Assembly (NCBI GenBank): GCA_028671895.1
Contig: CM053802.1
Coordinates: forward strand, 16,561,631 to 16,625,630
Direction of reading: 5' to 3'
Length of the DNA: 64,000 nucleotides
Source: Oenanthe sinensis
Lineage: Eukaryota; Streptophyta; Magnoliopsida; Apiales; Apiaceae
In this document: positions 10,913 through 23,100 of the stretch, in pieces
How positions within the stretch are numbered: the stretch's first letter is position 1
How the letters are laid out: each line of letters begins with the position of its first letter
Program-made: the position numbers and the translations under genes
Notes under the pieces: generated by a model
The model's input: only the letters and a program-made list of their open reading frames with translations
The model's database searches: none
Told to the model about the DNA's origin: nothing

Positions 10913-12029
10913 TTGAATGTTTCTGGATATCACTTTGAAATGACGTGCATAAATATAGAAGATTGTCTAGTAGTCAGAAAGTGGGGCCCCAACACTCATG
11001 TCAGTTTCTTTACCAATCCTGATGTGATGAAATTTAAAATTGTAAGTAATATATTTTCCGGTCAATCCCTTGAATTCATATTTTTCTGCCTATTCCATAT
11101 TAAAATTATATATATTGACGGAGATTCATATATACAGGATTTGACAAAAAAGATATATGACCTTGTTCAAGTAGTAGAAGCAAAGCTGGACAGGAGGGTG
11201 GACGGGTGGACGAAGAAGTGGATGTGAAGTTCAATCAAAAGATGGAGGACAACTTATACTTGGTTATGAAAAAATTAGATGAAGCAAAACCCTGACTTGA
11301 AAATTGACATTGCTGACTTTGTGTAACAGTTTCTACTGCCAGAAGAGATGGTACTCATGTTATTAGTGACACAACCTCTTAGACATTTAGGTTTTAAGTT
11401 TTTTTAGTACTTTGTTTCTAGTACTAGTTTTAGTTTAAATTCTAGTACTTATTTGTTGATGAATGTTAACTATATTAGTAGATGATGTATATTGGTCAAT
11501 GAAAACATGATTTGAATTGTGGTTGGTTTATTTTTGTTGGAAAATATAATTTTTAAATGGTATATTTTTATTTTGTTACACAATGGTATTACAGTAGGTA
11601 CTTAGATGTGTTACCATTGAGTTTTATGTTGTAACACTCAATGAGTTACAATTGGTAATATAGGGTGTTGCAATAAACTAAACAACAATATATAGAAAGT
11701 GGGTCCCATCAAAAAGTGATGTCAGCAAAAAACGGGGGCTCCATAAAGTGAGCCCCACTCAATTTGACGTCATTTTTACAAAATTCTAGCATCTATTGTA
11801 ACGTAAACATCATGTTACTTTAGGCTTACATATGTGTTATTCTAGATATCTATTGTAACAAGATTATCCATGTTATTATAGACATGTTATCATGTTACTT
11901 TTGACTCCAAAGGTAACGGTTGAGAGTCTAATACAGAAAAAATATTACCTTAGTCCATTTTTGGGCTACGATAACAAAAAAAAAAAAGGGTCTAAAATAA
12001 TATTTTTTATGTTACAGCACGGCGTAGTG
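10913..12029 (+). mobile_element. Right end of a CACTA (En/Spm) DNA transposon
   Basis: The stretch ends GCACGGCGTAGTG at 12029; reversed it starts CACTACGCCGTGC, a CACTA-type terminal repeat. The next three bases, TGA, would be the 3-bp target duplication. Inside, 11570-12020 carries ten or more copies of TGTTAC/GTAACA in both orientations, the kind of subterminal repeat array that CACTA transposases bind. A CACTA accessory-protein C-terminus lies just inside it (11137-11382). No matching left terminus was found. Confidence 0.7.
11137..11382 (+). pseudogene. CACTA-associated (Ptta/En/Spm plant transposase type) protein C-terminus
   Basis: Translation gives EAKLDRRVD, then KFNQKMEDNLYLVMKKLDEA, then LKIDIADFV and a terminal SDTTS stop at 11380-11382. 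This matches the C-terminal pattern of plant CACTA second-ORF proteins (KVNxNMxWVLKKLGEANP...DIxDF). An exact tandem duplication of the 8-mer GGGTGGAC (11196-11203 and 11204-11211) shifts the frame, and a further frame break follows the proline of EAKP. The upstream part (10913-11136) may contain earlier exons but I could not assign them. Confidence 0.55.
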
Positions 12030-12394
12030 TGACTAAAGTCTGCAACTCTGTATATTTGTTTACTTCTGTTGTATAATTATATAAATATAAATCAGAATAG
12101 TTTTTTTTGAACCAATAAATTAGAATAGTTAGTTGAAATAAAATTAATAAATGAGAAGAAAGTATCAGGTGTCATTTCGGCAAGGTAGATTAGACAAAAA
12201 TACTTATTCAGCTTGCTTAGATGAAGAATGTTCAGAAAAATGTCTAAACATGAACCAAAATTGAATATCGATTTGATTCAGAATTCTTAAACGTTTTTTA
12301 GGAGTCGTCTAGAATTTTATTTGAAAGTTTATTTATCATTAATTATTTCTTAAGCTTTTCTCATTTTATATTTTTATCATTAAAATAAAAATAC
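12030..12394. other. AT-rich intergenic
   Basis: No coding, repeat or RNA signal recognised. Confidence 0.5.
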
Positions 12395-13130
12395 AGCATT
12401 TGCTTGAAGCAGCAAGGCAACTACGTTTTCTCTTATGCCTTGTTTGGGAACTTGTATTTCATTTAAAATTCTGGATTTGATCAAATCACTTGTTTGGATA
12501 ATCATAAGAATTTAGATTTGGGTTTCATTTGAAATTCAAGGAATTCAAATATTAGTACAAATATAAGAATTTGAAATGACAATTCAAATCATGTCATTTG
12601 AAATGAAATCAAAATTTTCAAATACAATCTTAAAATATTTCCAATATGATAACAATATAAACGGCGATGAGCTTTTATATCACAATTTAGAGAAAAATGA
12701 CCCAAAATATCACAATTAAAAAATCCTTTTTTATCATGTAAAAATGTAAGCTTATCTTAGGTTTCTTAAAACGTAACTCCAAAATACGTTTCTATTGAAT
12801 TTTAAAAAATAAATAAACAACGCAAAATTAACATGCATTTCTGGAAAATATAAACTAAACACGCATCATAAAAATGTGTTGCTATCAAAATTAAACTTAC
12901 CGCAGTCCCATTCCCATTGACAATAAGCAACCCCTGAATTGCAGCTCCACTAACAAAGCACGCAGATTCTAACAAAAAATATAAACGTGACTTAAAAGCA
13001 CATTAATGAGTGATATAAGGGGTTATTTTGCTGATTAATGATATTTTAAGTATTTTATACTCAAATTATGATTAAAATGGTCTTTCCTTAGATGACCCAT
13101 AAACCAATAATAAGGAGAAAAAGTTAATAC
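12395..13130. repeat. Interrupted copy of a roughly 110-bp segment also present at 14075-14185
   Basis: Three blocks here occur in the same order at 14075-14185: GCATTTGCTTGAAGC with GGCAACTACGTTTT; TTCCAATATGATAACA; and AAAAAGTTAATACAAT. At 14.1 kb they are contiguous. Here they are separated by about 210 bp (12432-12640) and about 450 bp (12655-13110). The simplest reading is a local duplication whose left copy took two insertions. Confidence 0.45.
12432..12640. mobile_element. MITE-like insert, related to sequence at 35905-36040
   Basis: The segment starts CCTTGTTTGGGAACTTG and its far end, reversed, has GATTGTATTTGAAAATTTTG, a loose inverted repeat. The middle (GGAATTCAAATATTAGTAC) is the reverse complement of 35915-35945 with few changes, so it belongs to a dispersed family. 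Confidence 0.45.
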
Positions 13131-13369
13131 AATATTCGATAGAAATAACGTGAATAGTCAAAATAATTAAAAACAGTCAAAATCATGGAAATAACGTGAA
13201 TAGTTAAGATAAGCTAAATAAGAAAAGAGGGCAATGGAAACAGTTTAGCAACAAAAATTATCACATATAAGCAAAGAACAATATATTGCAGAAACTTGAC
13301 AATATTTGATAAATTGGAAATACTAAGCAAGCAAACGACAAATACTTCTATTTTCAATGGTCGACAAAG

Positions 13370-14069
13370 ATACAACTGCATGGAATACCACGAGTAAACT
13401 GCATTTTAGTTTTAATGAACAATTGAGTGCGGCTGCAAAACATGGCTCTGAAGCAGTTCACATCATCTATTTCCCTTGCGTAAGAAAATTCTCTACCATC
13501 TAAACATTCCGCCGGTAGATAAGTATTAATGTTGATAGGGCATTGATAATAATCAGAATTGATTCTAAAAGCATAATTGTAAAGCTCATATGTGTGTGTG
13601 TGTCATCATATCCTACCATAGGAAACTACACAGAATGTCGTCATCCCAAGGAAATATGTACCGTCACCAGTCAGGTAAGTCTGTCACAAAATCAATGGGC
13701 ACATTAAATGCATCTTTCAAGATTTGTTGATCTGGGGTGAGATATGGTCGCAAGAAAAAATTCCCATATGGGTTGAGATGCACAGACATCCGGGTATCCA
13801 TTACCGGTACGTGTAAAGAGGTCAAATATTGTATTCCTAATGACTAGTGTTTGTGATTGAAAGGTGGGGCGGGAAAGAACATAACGATGGGAAGGAACAA
13901 AAAGCACACCATAAGGGTCAAGGACATTGGTCCATGTTTCAGCCTTTAAATCAAAAGACATGACAACATGAAGAAAAATCATGAAATAAACCACATCTTC
14001 AATAATCAGATGAGAACAAACATAAACAGAATCAGAAAAGAAACAACAAACAAAAGAGAAGATCATCAT
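13370..14069 (-). pseudogene. Unidentified coding remnants downstream of the xylanase gene
   Basis: Two minus-strand segments have protein-like composition. Segment one (14069-13675) reads AETWTNVLDPYGVLFVPSHR. After a shift of frame near 13800 it reads HLNPYGNFFLRPYLTPDQQI and continues to FVTDLPDW and a stop. The two pieces resemble each other (LDPYGVLFVP against LNPYGNFFLRP). Segment two (about 13580-13370) reads INSDYYQCPININTYLPAEC, then REFSYAREIDDVNCFRAMF, and ends in a stop. I do not recognise the family. It may be exons of one gene, broken or with unseen introns. It is not part of the GH10 protein, which stops at 14236. Confidence 0.35.
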
Positions 14070-14235
14070 AACATTTGCTTACATTTGCTTCAAGCACCAA
14101 GACAACTACTTTTGCTGGACAAGTGCTTCCAATATGATAACATAAACCATGCAGATTGTAAGGGGGGAAAGTTAATACAATGTGTATGACACTATGATTG
14201 AGACAATTTCCCCATCTGGAATTAGTATACAGAAA

Positions 14236-17200
14236 CTACAAGTCGATAGATAAAACCAAAGGCGACTCACCTTTCTCTACAACAAATGTCTTGATAATCT
14301 TCTTCTCAGAGTGATTGATAGAAACTTCCACCTCATATGTCCCATAAAAGCCTCTGAATCCGAATTGTCCTTGCTCATCAACATATCCCTGTGCGTTAGA
14401 CATCCATTCTTGCTTAAGTGCAAGATATCTTTTCCCAGCTTCGTTTATTTCCCCTTCCGCATTCACCAGATGTGAATTGTCTCTGCACATAAACAATTCC
14501 CAGAATCCCCATAACATTATTCCATCCACTGCTGGATGAGCGAAAGCCTCTCGAAGCATAACTTCCAAATCATCAGCTCGAACATGCTCGTTGATAGAAG
14601 ACACATCTAGTTCTGTGAACCAGATTGGAAGGCCAAGAATTGCCAATTTATCAAGAGCAGAACAAACTACAGGACCAACTGGATTATCAATATGTCCCTG
14701 GATACCAATTCCTCCCACGGGAGCTCCTTGTTCCTGCAAATCAAGAATTTGCTGAATGTATTTTTCTGGAGATGATTTACTGTCACATCCATCCTCTATA
14801 TGATAATCATTTACAAATAAAATAGCAGATGGATCTAGTTGGTTAGCAATTTTAAACATGTTTGCTTGGATATCTTTTCCTAACCGATCTTTAAAGAATG
14901 ATCCATGCAGCATCTCATTGTTTACATCATAGTGCCTAAACTTTCCCTTGTAGCGAGTGAGAAGGCTTCTTAGACGATTTTGAACTGCTGCCATCAAATC
15001 ATTCTCATTCAAAGCCCGGATCCATGGCTGAACTGTGTCTTCCACTTCCCAGAATATACAGTGACCCCGAGTTTGAATGTTATGGCTGTCACAAAAGTTC
15101 AATAGGTCATCAGCATCCTTGTGATTTAGGTTTCCTTGCTTCGACTCTGTCCAGTACCATTTCAGCTCATTTCCAAACACAGCCCAATTAAAATGTTTCC
15201 TGAAAAATTCAACAAAATCTTCGTTGTCTATGTTACTTCTGCTCATACATGAGCCGAAGGGGAAACTATTCTGTATTTGTCGGACTTTCATGGAGATTCC
15301 CTGCATACTACTTGAATCTGATCTGGAGAATTTCAAGATGACGTCTTGTTTACGTATCTGCAAATCAGGGATAAAAATATTATTTGAAAGTTTGGCACAG
15401 TAACATAAAAGCATAGGAACATAAAATACACTCTGAAATAAATTAGGAAAGTACTGTATATCCTATCATTCTAGTGAAAATGAATAAAATTCATTAAAGG
15501 TATTCAGCGAGATTTTGTCCACGCAATGTCTTCCAATATAAAATCAAAGCACCTTTATAACTGCAATAAAGAAGTTCTCATAGATATAATAATAGCATAG
15601 TGGTCTGTCGGAAATGATTCATTTTACCAAAAATGATACGAGGCGATGCTAACAATAATATTGAACGGGAACATTATAACCTACAGGTTTAGCCAAGTTA
15701 TATTAATCGTTGACACCTAAGTATTGGTAATTTTTTTCAACAATTGACTTTGGTAATATTACTTGCAAGGTATGAATAGATGTATCTAAATTTTAGCTAT
15801 AACCTTGTCAGTTTGCTCCTTTAAGTATCTGAACCTTGCATGCCGATTAACTGGAAAAATATGCATTCCAGCAACCATCAAGTCAATACCTGCTGCAGGA
15901 CCTTGAACATAAACCATCACCTTGGCTGGTTGCATCTCAATTCGGAAAGACCCACCAACCTCATGCCATCTTTCATCATTAATTTCAACTTGGCCCCCGT
16001 TTACCCATTGGTTGTCAACAGCAGCTGCAACATTTACATTCTGAGGACCAGCTGCATTAGAACCAACTCTAACCCAAGCAGAAACTTGATATGTAAGATA
16101 GAGTTCTATTTTATCTGTGATTATCTGAGCAGGACCCATCCAGGTCTGAGTGCGATTTGTAACAATAATGAAACGACCACTTAACGGCTCACGAGGCCCT
16201 AAAGTAGCGCTTGCCATTGGGGGGAGTCTATCGGGCGAACCAATTCCAGTGCTCAAAGTGCAATTACCAAGGGAAAACCATCCATGTGTTCCATTAACAA
16301 GGTTGCTGTTTGTCATTATATTTGCTCCAAAATCTACTTTCTGAAAGATACGCAACAAAGATCTCAAGTTAGTTATATCCACCATAGAATTGAAAAAATG
16401 TTGCATCTAAATAACTTGGCCAGCTAACCTGAACAATTTTTGCACGCAATGGAGGGTGTGTTTCTGCATGCCGTACAACAAAACTGTTGAGGAGGATATC
16501 AGTGCCTGGAGGTGGACCTTCCAAATAAATTACTACCTTCGAAGGAAAACCATTTAAAAGGAATTTTCCACGCAACTGTGCCCAGTCTTTGTCTGTTGCC
16601 TGAGTACTTCAAGAGGCACAAAACAGAAACAATTTTCTAACTAGTCAGAAACACAACCACGCATATAATGTAATAACACTCCATAATAAATACAACTCAG
16701 CATATAATTTCTTGTCACGCTGGTTCAAAATAACAGAATATGAAGTTGAAAGTACCAGAGATTCCTAGAGGCATACCATCAGAAAAACTTCCTTGACCAA
16801 TTCCCAAAAGGAGAATTAGGGATTTTTATGATAGGAGATAAGGGTGTTTTTCCTTGGAGATGGAAAATAAGACCACCGGGTTTTATCAATTTGCAAATCC
16901 TTCCTCAATTAGTTAAAAGAATGAAATTGGCTGATATTATGACAATACTAGGTAGCATAGATATCATTATGGGAGAAGTTGATTGTTAAAATGAAAATAG
17001 ATACAACAGAAGTACAAGCTATCAATTCTTTTTTTAGATTGGAATCCTTAAAAGAGGGAGGATACACGTTACACCACGATTTTGAATCAGAAGAGAGATT
17101 TCAAGAAATGGCAGATTGATTCACTCTATCAATAACCGAGCCGGATCTGGTGTATCATAATATATATATAACCTTGGTTGAAAGAACCCCAGGAAATATT

Positions 17201-20200
17201 GCATTTGTACACATCGTACAAAAAGCTCCACGAATCATGTGAACATATTAAACAACCACACACAAGACAAAAGGAACTAACTTGGCGATTCCTATGTATT
17301 CTTCACGGAGATCTGATGTTTGAACGCACAAGGTAACCCGAACATCTGCATTGCTAACATTGTTACCAAATATACGAACTGTAGCAGATATCTCGTATGC
17401 AAGCTTTCGGCGCACTCTTGAAGTTATGTCCTGCTCAATGCCATGCCAACTCTCTGTGCGTTCTCTTGCAGATGCAAAGCACTTTCCAGATGGGGGAAGA
17501 ATTGTTCCATCTACCATGGAATTATGTAAATCAATTTTGCAGCCTCTTCCCGACCAATTCCTAATTCCATCATCAAATTCAGGGTTCAAGGTGATCTCCT
17601 TTCCACCAGAAACATATTTTATGCTTCCAGTCTGTCATATTGGAAAAGATTTCAAGACAAATATAATAGGTAATAGTAGAGACTGCGAAGATGATTATTG
17701 CAAATTGATTATTACTAACTTTTAACCTTTAATATATAATTACACCAAATAAACTATTTTATGGAAGTCTTGTACTCCTAACTTTATATAGTCAACACAT
17801 TCACAAACTAGAAAAAGTTCTTTCAAGTATAGTTACAATAAACTTTACCAAAATTTGACCTCCTGAATCTATATATTCACCACATTTAAAACTTTCAATA
17901 TCTATCAGGATTCTTCTGTTCGGGTATATAAGAAAAATAAATTACAGGCACAGCTTACCCTGAACTCGCTGCAGGTAAGACTGGATACTACAACTGATTT
18001 TATGAGTAGATCTACTCCAGCAGAGGGTCCTTCGAAATATAACACAACTCGCTTAGGCATATCTGACAATGAAAATGTGCCTTCTAAGTTCTCCCACTTT
18101 TCTTTGAAAACACACGTTCTGCATGTAGGAAGGACTCTTACAAGTGTATTCTTATATACAGCACCAACCATAAAAATAAAGAAAACTCCATTACCTGGCA
18201 ACGAACAAGTACCTAGTTGTTGCGTCTTGGTATAATAGTCTGAGTGTAGCAGAAACATCAGCAAAGTCCTGAGGACACCCTGATACACCAACGATAGCAG
18301 AAACTGTATAAGTGGAACCTGGGGAAACTCTTGTAGTGATATCTTGCTCCAGGCCTTGCCAACATTCCTTGCGATTTGTAATTACAGCATAGTAACTGCC
18401 TGACCTATCTGATGTCTCCCCAGAGCAATCCAAACTGGCTGAAGCCACATACCCTTCACAGCAATTCGGCTGCCAAGAATCCAATCCTCCAGAGAAATCA
18501 TGGTTTTGTATGATATTGGCAGCGAGGTTCTTCCTTGAAGTTTTTAAACCCTCTTCTAATATCTGTTAAATGCTAAAGACATGAACTTTTTCCACTTTAA
18601 ATGTATATTTTGTAAGTTTTGTTCTATATCAAATTTTAAACAAAATAACAATCAGATATGATTAAATGCATTTATATTGTTTTGTGCAAAAATTACAAAA
18701 TGTAGTGTATGCTTATATGTTGCCACACATGCTTCTGGAATTTACTTATTTAAAGCCTAGAGAACAAAGCAACAATCATAAATTGGGTCTATGAGAAGTA
18801 AAAGTAAAACTTATGTATATCATCTGTTACTGATTCAACCCCAGAAACCTCCCATGAATAGAAGGGAACACTCAGAAAATTTTGTAACAGTTTCAAATGC
18901 AATCATACCTCAGAGTGAAAGGCATCTTTGGCATTGCTCGTGGATGGATTTTCCTTATTTCCATTTGATTCCTATCGCAAACAAGGTCGAGTTTAATTAA
19001 TTCAAATTGTCAAGATGTTAGAGCATGCAGCATAATAGAAGTAAGTGTGTGTGTGTGAGTGTGTGTGTGTGTGTAGGTTTAAATGAGAACCACTAAAATT
19101 CAAGAGGTTGAACATGTTGCAACTTTCAATGTTTAAAAGTACCACTAAAATTCAACAAACTTAAAAATATACTCTATCTGGGGAAGGAACAGGTAAAGTC
19201 TTGAAGGGAACTGTGACATTAAAGGAGTGAAAGTCAGAAACTATACTGGATACCCTGTTTTGGGAATGCTGAACCCTTATTGGGAGTTACATTAAGAAAA
19301 AGGCATCCAACAGATCCAATCTGATGAAAAATTAGTGGCTCTCATTTAAGTTTACTGCCGAGTTCTCATTTAAGGGTTTTTTTCACGGTTTTATTTAATC
19401 TAGAGTTGAGACAGGTAGACCCTATATGTTTATATAACTAGAATTAATTTATACGATTTACTAAATTCTTTAGGTCCTAAATTCACAGTATATAGTAACC
19501 ACATTAAAGATATTTTTCAGACACCAGAATCTTTGAGTTCAAGTAGAAGAGAAAAACAAATACACATCCAGCTTACTCTGAACTCGCTTGGACTGGATAC
19601 TGAAACTGATTTTATGAGTAGGTCTACTCCAGGAGAGGGTCCTTCAAAATACAACACAACCTGATCAGGCATATCTGACAATAAAAATGTCCCTTCCAAC
19701 TTCTCCCACCTTCCTTTGGAAACAGAAGTTCTGCATATAGAAACTCTTATTAGTATAAGTGTGTTCTCATACAATGAAAGGACGGACCACAAGAAAAAAA
19801 ATCTCCATTACCTTGCAATGAACAAATAGCTAGTTGCTGCATCACGATATTCTAATCTAAGTGTAGCTGAAACATCAGCAACACCCTGAAGACGGCCTGA
19901 TACACCAACAGTAGCAGACACTGTATAAGTGGGACCTGGGGAAACTCTTGTTGTGATGTCTTGCTCAAGACCTTGCCAAGATTCCTTGCGATTTGTTATT
20001 ACAACATAATAATTGTCTGGCCTAGCTGATACGTTTTCTGGATAACCTGAATTGGTTGAAGCCACATAGCCTTCACAGCAATTTGCATGCCATGAATCCA
20101 ATCCTCTAGAGAAATCATGATTTAGTATCACATTAGCAGCAAGATTGTCCCTTGAATTTTGAGAACCCTCTTCAAATCCCTGATAAATGGAACAGAATCT

Positions 20201-20951
20201 CAAACACATAAACTTCTCCCCATTTAACTTCTAGGGGAAAAAAAATCTCTAAAACTGTAAATCATTCTCCATATAAGCAAATATAAATTAAAACTTAAAC
20301 AGCCATGCATCTGGATCTATTGTTATTACTCATTCTTTGTGGGGAAAAAAATCAATGTAGCTTATACAAATAGTTCCATGTGATTCTAAAGATCACTACT
20401 AGTATGTATATCTTTAAAGGCCCTTCCTAGTAAATCAAAAGGTCTTGAACACAAAGCGAATAATCAAAACCGGGTTTGTGGGAATTGTTTGTGCAGAAAT
20501 TAATCAATATACTTTGTATCAAAAACTTAAAGAATATGTCCCAAAATGACTTGTTAATTAATATTTTATTCCTTTAAGCTTACATATTCATATTTATCAA
20601 ATTTCACCGAGTTTTAGAGTGACATAATTACACAAATTTGACACGTTTACAAACACGAACACCACCCCTAGAGAAAGCATAAAAGATTACACAAAGCCAA
20701 ACGCAATCATACCTCAGAACGTAAGGCAAGATTGGCACTGCTAGTTGATGGATATTCCATATCTTCTTTTGCTCCCTATTTCAAACAACATCATCAAGCT
20801 TGATCAATACATATCATCACATAAATTCAGAACATGTAATCTTTTATCCGAAGAACCCGAAACATTCATTTTAATCTAAGAAACTAGAAACACATACCTC
20901 TGAATGTTTTCTTGAGTGGGTCTTAAAGATTTTCTTGAATGCCTTCTTCAT
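14236..20951 (-). CDS. Endo-1,4-beta-xylanase, four CBM22-like modules plus GH10 (1138 aa)
   Basis: Eleven exons on the minus strand: 20951-20898, 20775-20713, 20179-19812, 19730-19577, 18971-18909, 18562-18195, 18118-17959, 17631-17282, 16606-16429, 16340-15804 and 15357-14236. All phases agree and sum to 1139 codons. The protein has a short basic N-terminus without a clear signal peptide. Four CBM22-like carbohydrate-binding modules follow (about residues 40-213, 235-410, 411-586, 587-765), then a GH10 domain (766-1138). Visible catalytic residues are Glu913 (acid/base, in DVNNEML) and Glu1014 (nucleophile, in WFTELDV), about 100 residues apart as usual for the family. GH10 enzymes cut beta-1,4-xylan; plant members of this architecture are linked to cell-wall remodelling. 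Modules one and two, with their linker exons, are tandem duplicates. Some family members have fewer modules. The gene appears intact. Confidence 0.9.
16740..17159. other. Composite nuclear plastid-DNA insert (NUPT): psbA + ndhH-ndhA + ycf2 pieces
   Basis: Inside a xylanase intron, three plastid pieces are joined. 16740-16802 is antisense psbA, with minus-strand translation GQGSFSDGMPLGISGTF. 16803-17056 is the sense end of ndhH (GVFPWRWKIRPPGFINLQI to DIIMGEVD), then, overlapping by a few bases, the start of ndhA (KIDTTEVQAINSFF, RLESLKE). 17057-17159 is ycf2 (YTLHHDFESEERFQEMAD, then a TGA stop, then FTLSITEPDLVYH). In typical plastomes these lie in the large single-copy, small single-copy and inverted-repeat regions respectively. 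The pieces are near-intact, with few changes. Confidence 0.9.
19044..19074. repeat. (TG)n microsatellite in a xylanase intron
   Basis: About 15 TG units with one GAG interruption. Confidence 0.9.
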
Positions 20952-22862
20952 AATACAACAATATCAATCAAAAGACAGAATCAATTTCTGGGTAATTGAA
21001 ATAGTACTTGATTAGTACAAAATCCAAAAAAAAACATGTTTTTTAGTATAAAGTTTATATCCTTAGGGATCAAATCAAATATAACAGAGTCTGAAATGAA
21101 ATATCATTTACAAATGTGAACAATCTGGATACTTGGAAAATGAAACACTGATAAAATCATATGCAAGTTGTCACATACCCTAAGTAAATTAATGTGTCGG
21201 TAATACATCAAAATATGAATTAATTAATCACCAAAACTTCAGAGTTTAACTTAAATTATACTCAATTAGCGAGTAGTGTGTTTCTAGGCCGGGGGAAGCA
21301 ATGTTTGCATTATTTGAGCATTCCCGATTCATTCTTTAAATTTAATATAATATAAAATATTGATTCTGATTAATTTAAGGATATAAATAGGTAATTTGAA
21401 CTAGAACAATATTACCTATATTCCTTCTTCATGTTATATTTTATTATTAAAAATATTTTTAATCATTAAAGATATAATATACAAAATACAATAGAGAGAG
21501 AAAGATGGTGTTTATAATATTTTATTATAAACCTAGTGAAAAAAACCGTAATTCGTGACGGTCTCATAATAAATTTTAAATTTACTAAAATTATTTTGAT
21601 ATTGAAAATATTTAATAAATATATAATTGTAATATATTATAGAAATTTACTTAAAAATACTTATTAATTTTATTTTTAAATGAATAAATATTAATTAATT
21701 TATTAAAAGTTAACTACACCTACATTGGTCCATCGGTAGATTTAAATAAATTGGAATATAAATCAAATAATTAATAAAATTATTACAAACATTAAGCAAC
21801 AATAATAACAAATATTAAAAATAACATTATGTATTTCTAATTTTCCAAATTGTAAATTATAAGAACATGTTAATAAGATTATTATCTTTGAACTTTTTAA
21901 ACTGTGCAGATGTAATGATCAATATATAAAGTTCATCATCTTCCTTGTATAGATTTTGATCAAACGATTAAACAATTTTTTTTCACAAAGTTACATTACT
22001 GGTGACTGAACTGCATACGATAAAATTCGATATAACAAAATTATATTAAACCAAAATAGTAGTATTGTTATTTCCCTTAAGTACAAGTTTTTAGAAGGAG
22101 AGTTAAATACAAACTTAAAAATTATATCAAAGTCCTTTCTTCCAAAATATGTTTGAATCGAAAAAGTAGATGATTTTGAATCATTTCATGGACAAGATTT
22201 TCTTATCATATATTAAAGCATCAAAATGTTAGTATAAATGCATAATTGTAATAAATTAATAAATAACAAAAATTTATTAACCTTCTCCTCGATTAAAATC
22301 ATGTCAAGATTAAATTGATCGTCTGTTTGTGTATTGATTATCTCTCTTATCGTACATATTCTCACTCTTATCATCCAATCGTCTCTATTGTTATTCAAAA
22401 TATTCAAGAGAATGTAATTCATGATGTATTAGACGTCGAATTTAAATAGCTCTGTGATAAATTTGTTGTGATTTATTTTTTGATACTTGATCTTTAATTT
22501 ATATAAGTGATGGTCTATTATTTTTTAGATAGAAACACATTCAATTTAGGTAAAAGAATAAAATTAACTTTTTTATTATAGATATTATCTTTTTGAAAAA
22601 TCAAAATAGTTTCATTTTTTAATAATTTAATGTCTTTTCTAAAATTTCTAATTACCTTATGTATAATAATGTATTTTCTAAAATTTTGAAACTTATCTTA
22701 TAGATAATAATAATTTACTTGACTTGAGCAGAAAGTTTAGGAGAATATAACGTAACTTAGATTTTTTATTTATAATTTGGAGAAATTTTAGGAGAATATA
22801 AAGTAACTTAGATTTTTTATATAATTTTAATATTTACTAATTCAAAAATTCGAGAAAAATTA
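20952..22862. other. Upstream region of the xylanase gene and AT-rich spacer
   Basis: The first few hundred bases must hold the xylanase promoter and leader. A minus-strand ATATAAAC at about 21060-21053, 100 bp upstream of the start codon, is a candidate TATA box. Beyond about 21300 the sequence is very AT-rich, and I recognise nothing in it. Confidence 0.4.
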
Positions 22863-22870
22863 GAAAAATA
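22863..22870. repeat. Left 8-bp target-site duplication of the hAT element
   Basis: GAAAAATA, identical to 26412-26419 on the other side. Confidence 0.92.
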
Positions 22871-22879
22871 TAGAGCTGT

Positions 22880-23100
22880 TTAACGAACCGAGCTGACTCG
22901 AACTTGACTCGACTCGACTCGGTAAAAACCCGACTCGACTCGACTCGGTTCGTTAACGAACTCGAGTTCGACAAGAAAAAAAAGCTCGTTAAGCTTAACG
23001 AGTCGAGTCGAGTTTTGTAAGTGTCCGACTCGAACTCGACTCGAGTTGACTCGAACTCGACTCGACTCGTTTAACTCGACTCGAACTCGACTCGTTAAGC
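22880..23100. repeat. Left subterminal ACTCG repeat array of the hAT element
   Basis: Dense short repeats of CTCGACTCGA/TCGAGTCGAG around an inverted segment (GTTCGTTAACGAACTCGAG), able to form hairpins. It mirrors the right array at 26215-26400. Confidence 0.85.

Noticed and set aside
16600..16602. Acceptor CAG directly before GCAACAGAC for the ninth xylanase exon
   Set aside because: It gives the wrong phase with the only GT donor at 17282; the AAG acceptor ending at 16607 keeps the frame and yields the expected QATDKDW.
16740..17159. Functional plastid genes in the nucleus
   Set aside because: Each piece is a short fragment without start-to-stop coverage, and the ycf2 part carries a stop.
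22880..23100. Repeated GACTCGACTCG blocks considered as a CRISPR-like or telomere-like array
   Set aside because: Units overlap without spacers, occur at both ends of a well-defined hAT element, and the host is a plant.
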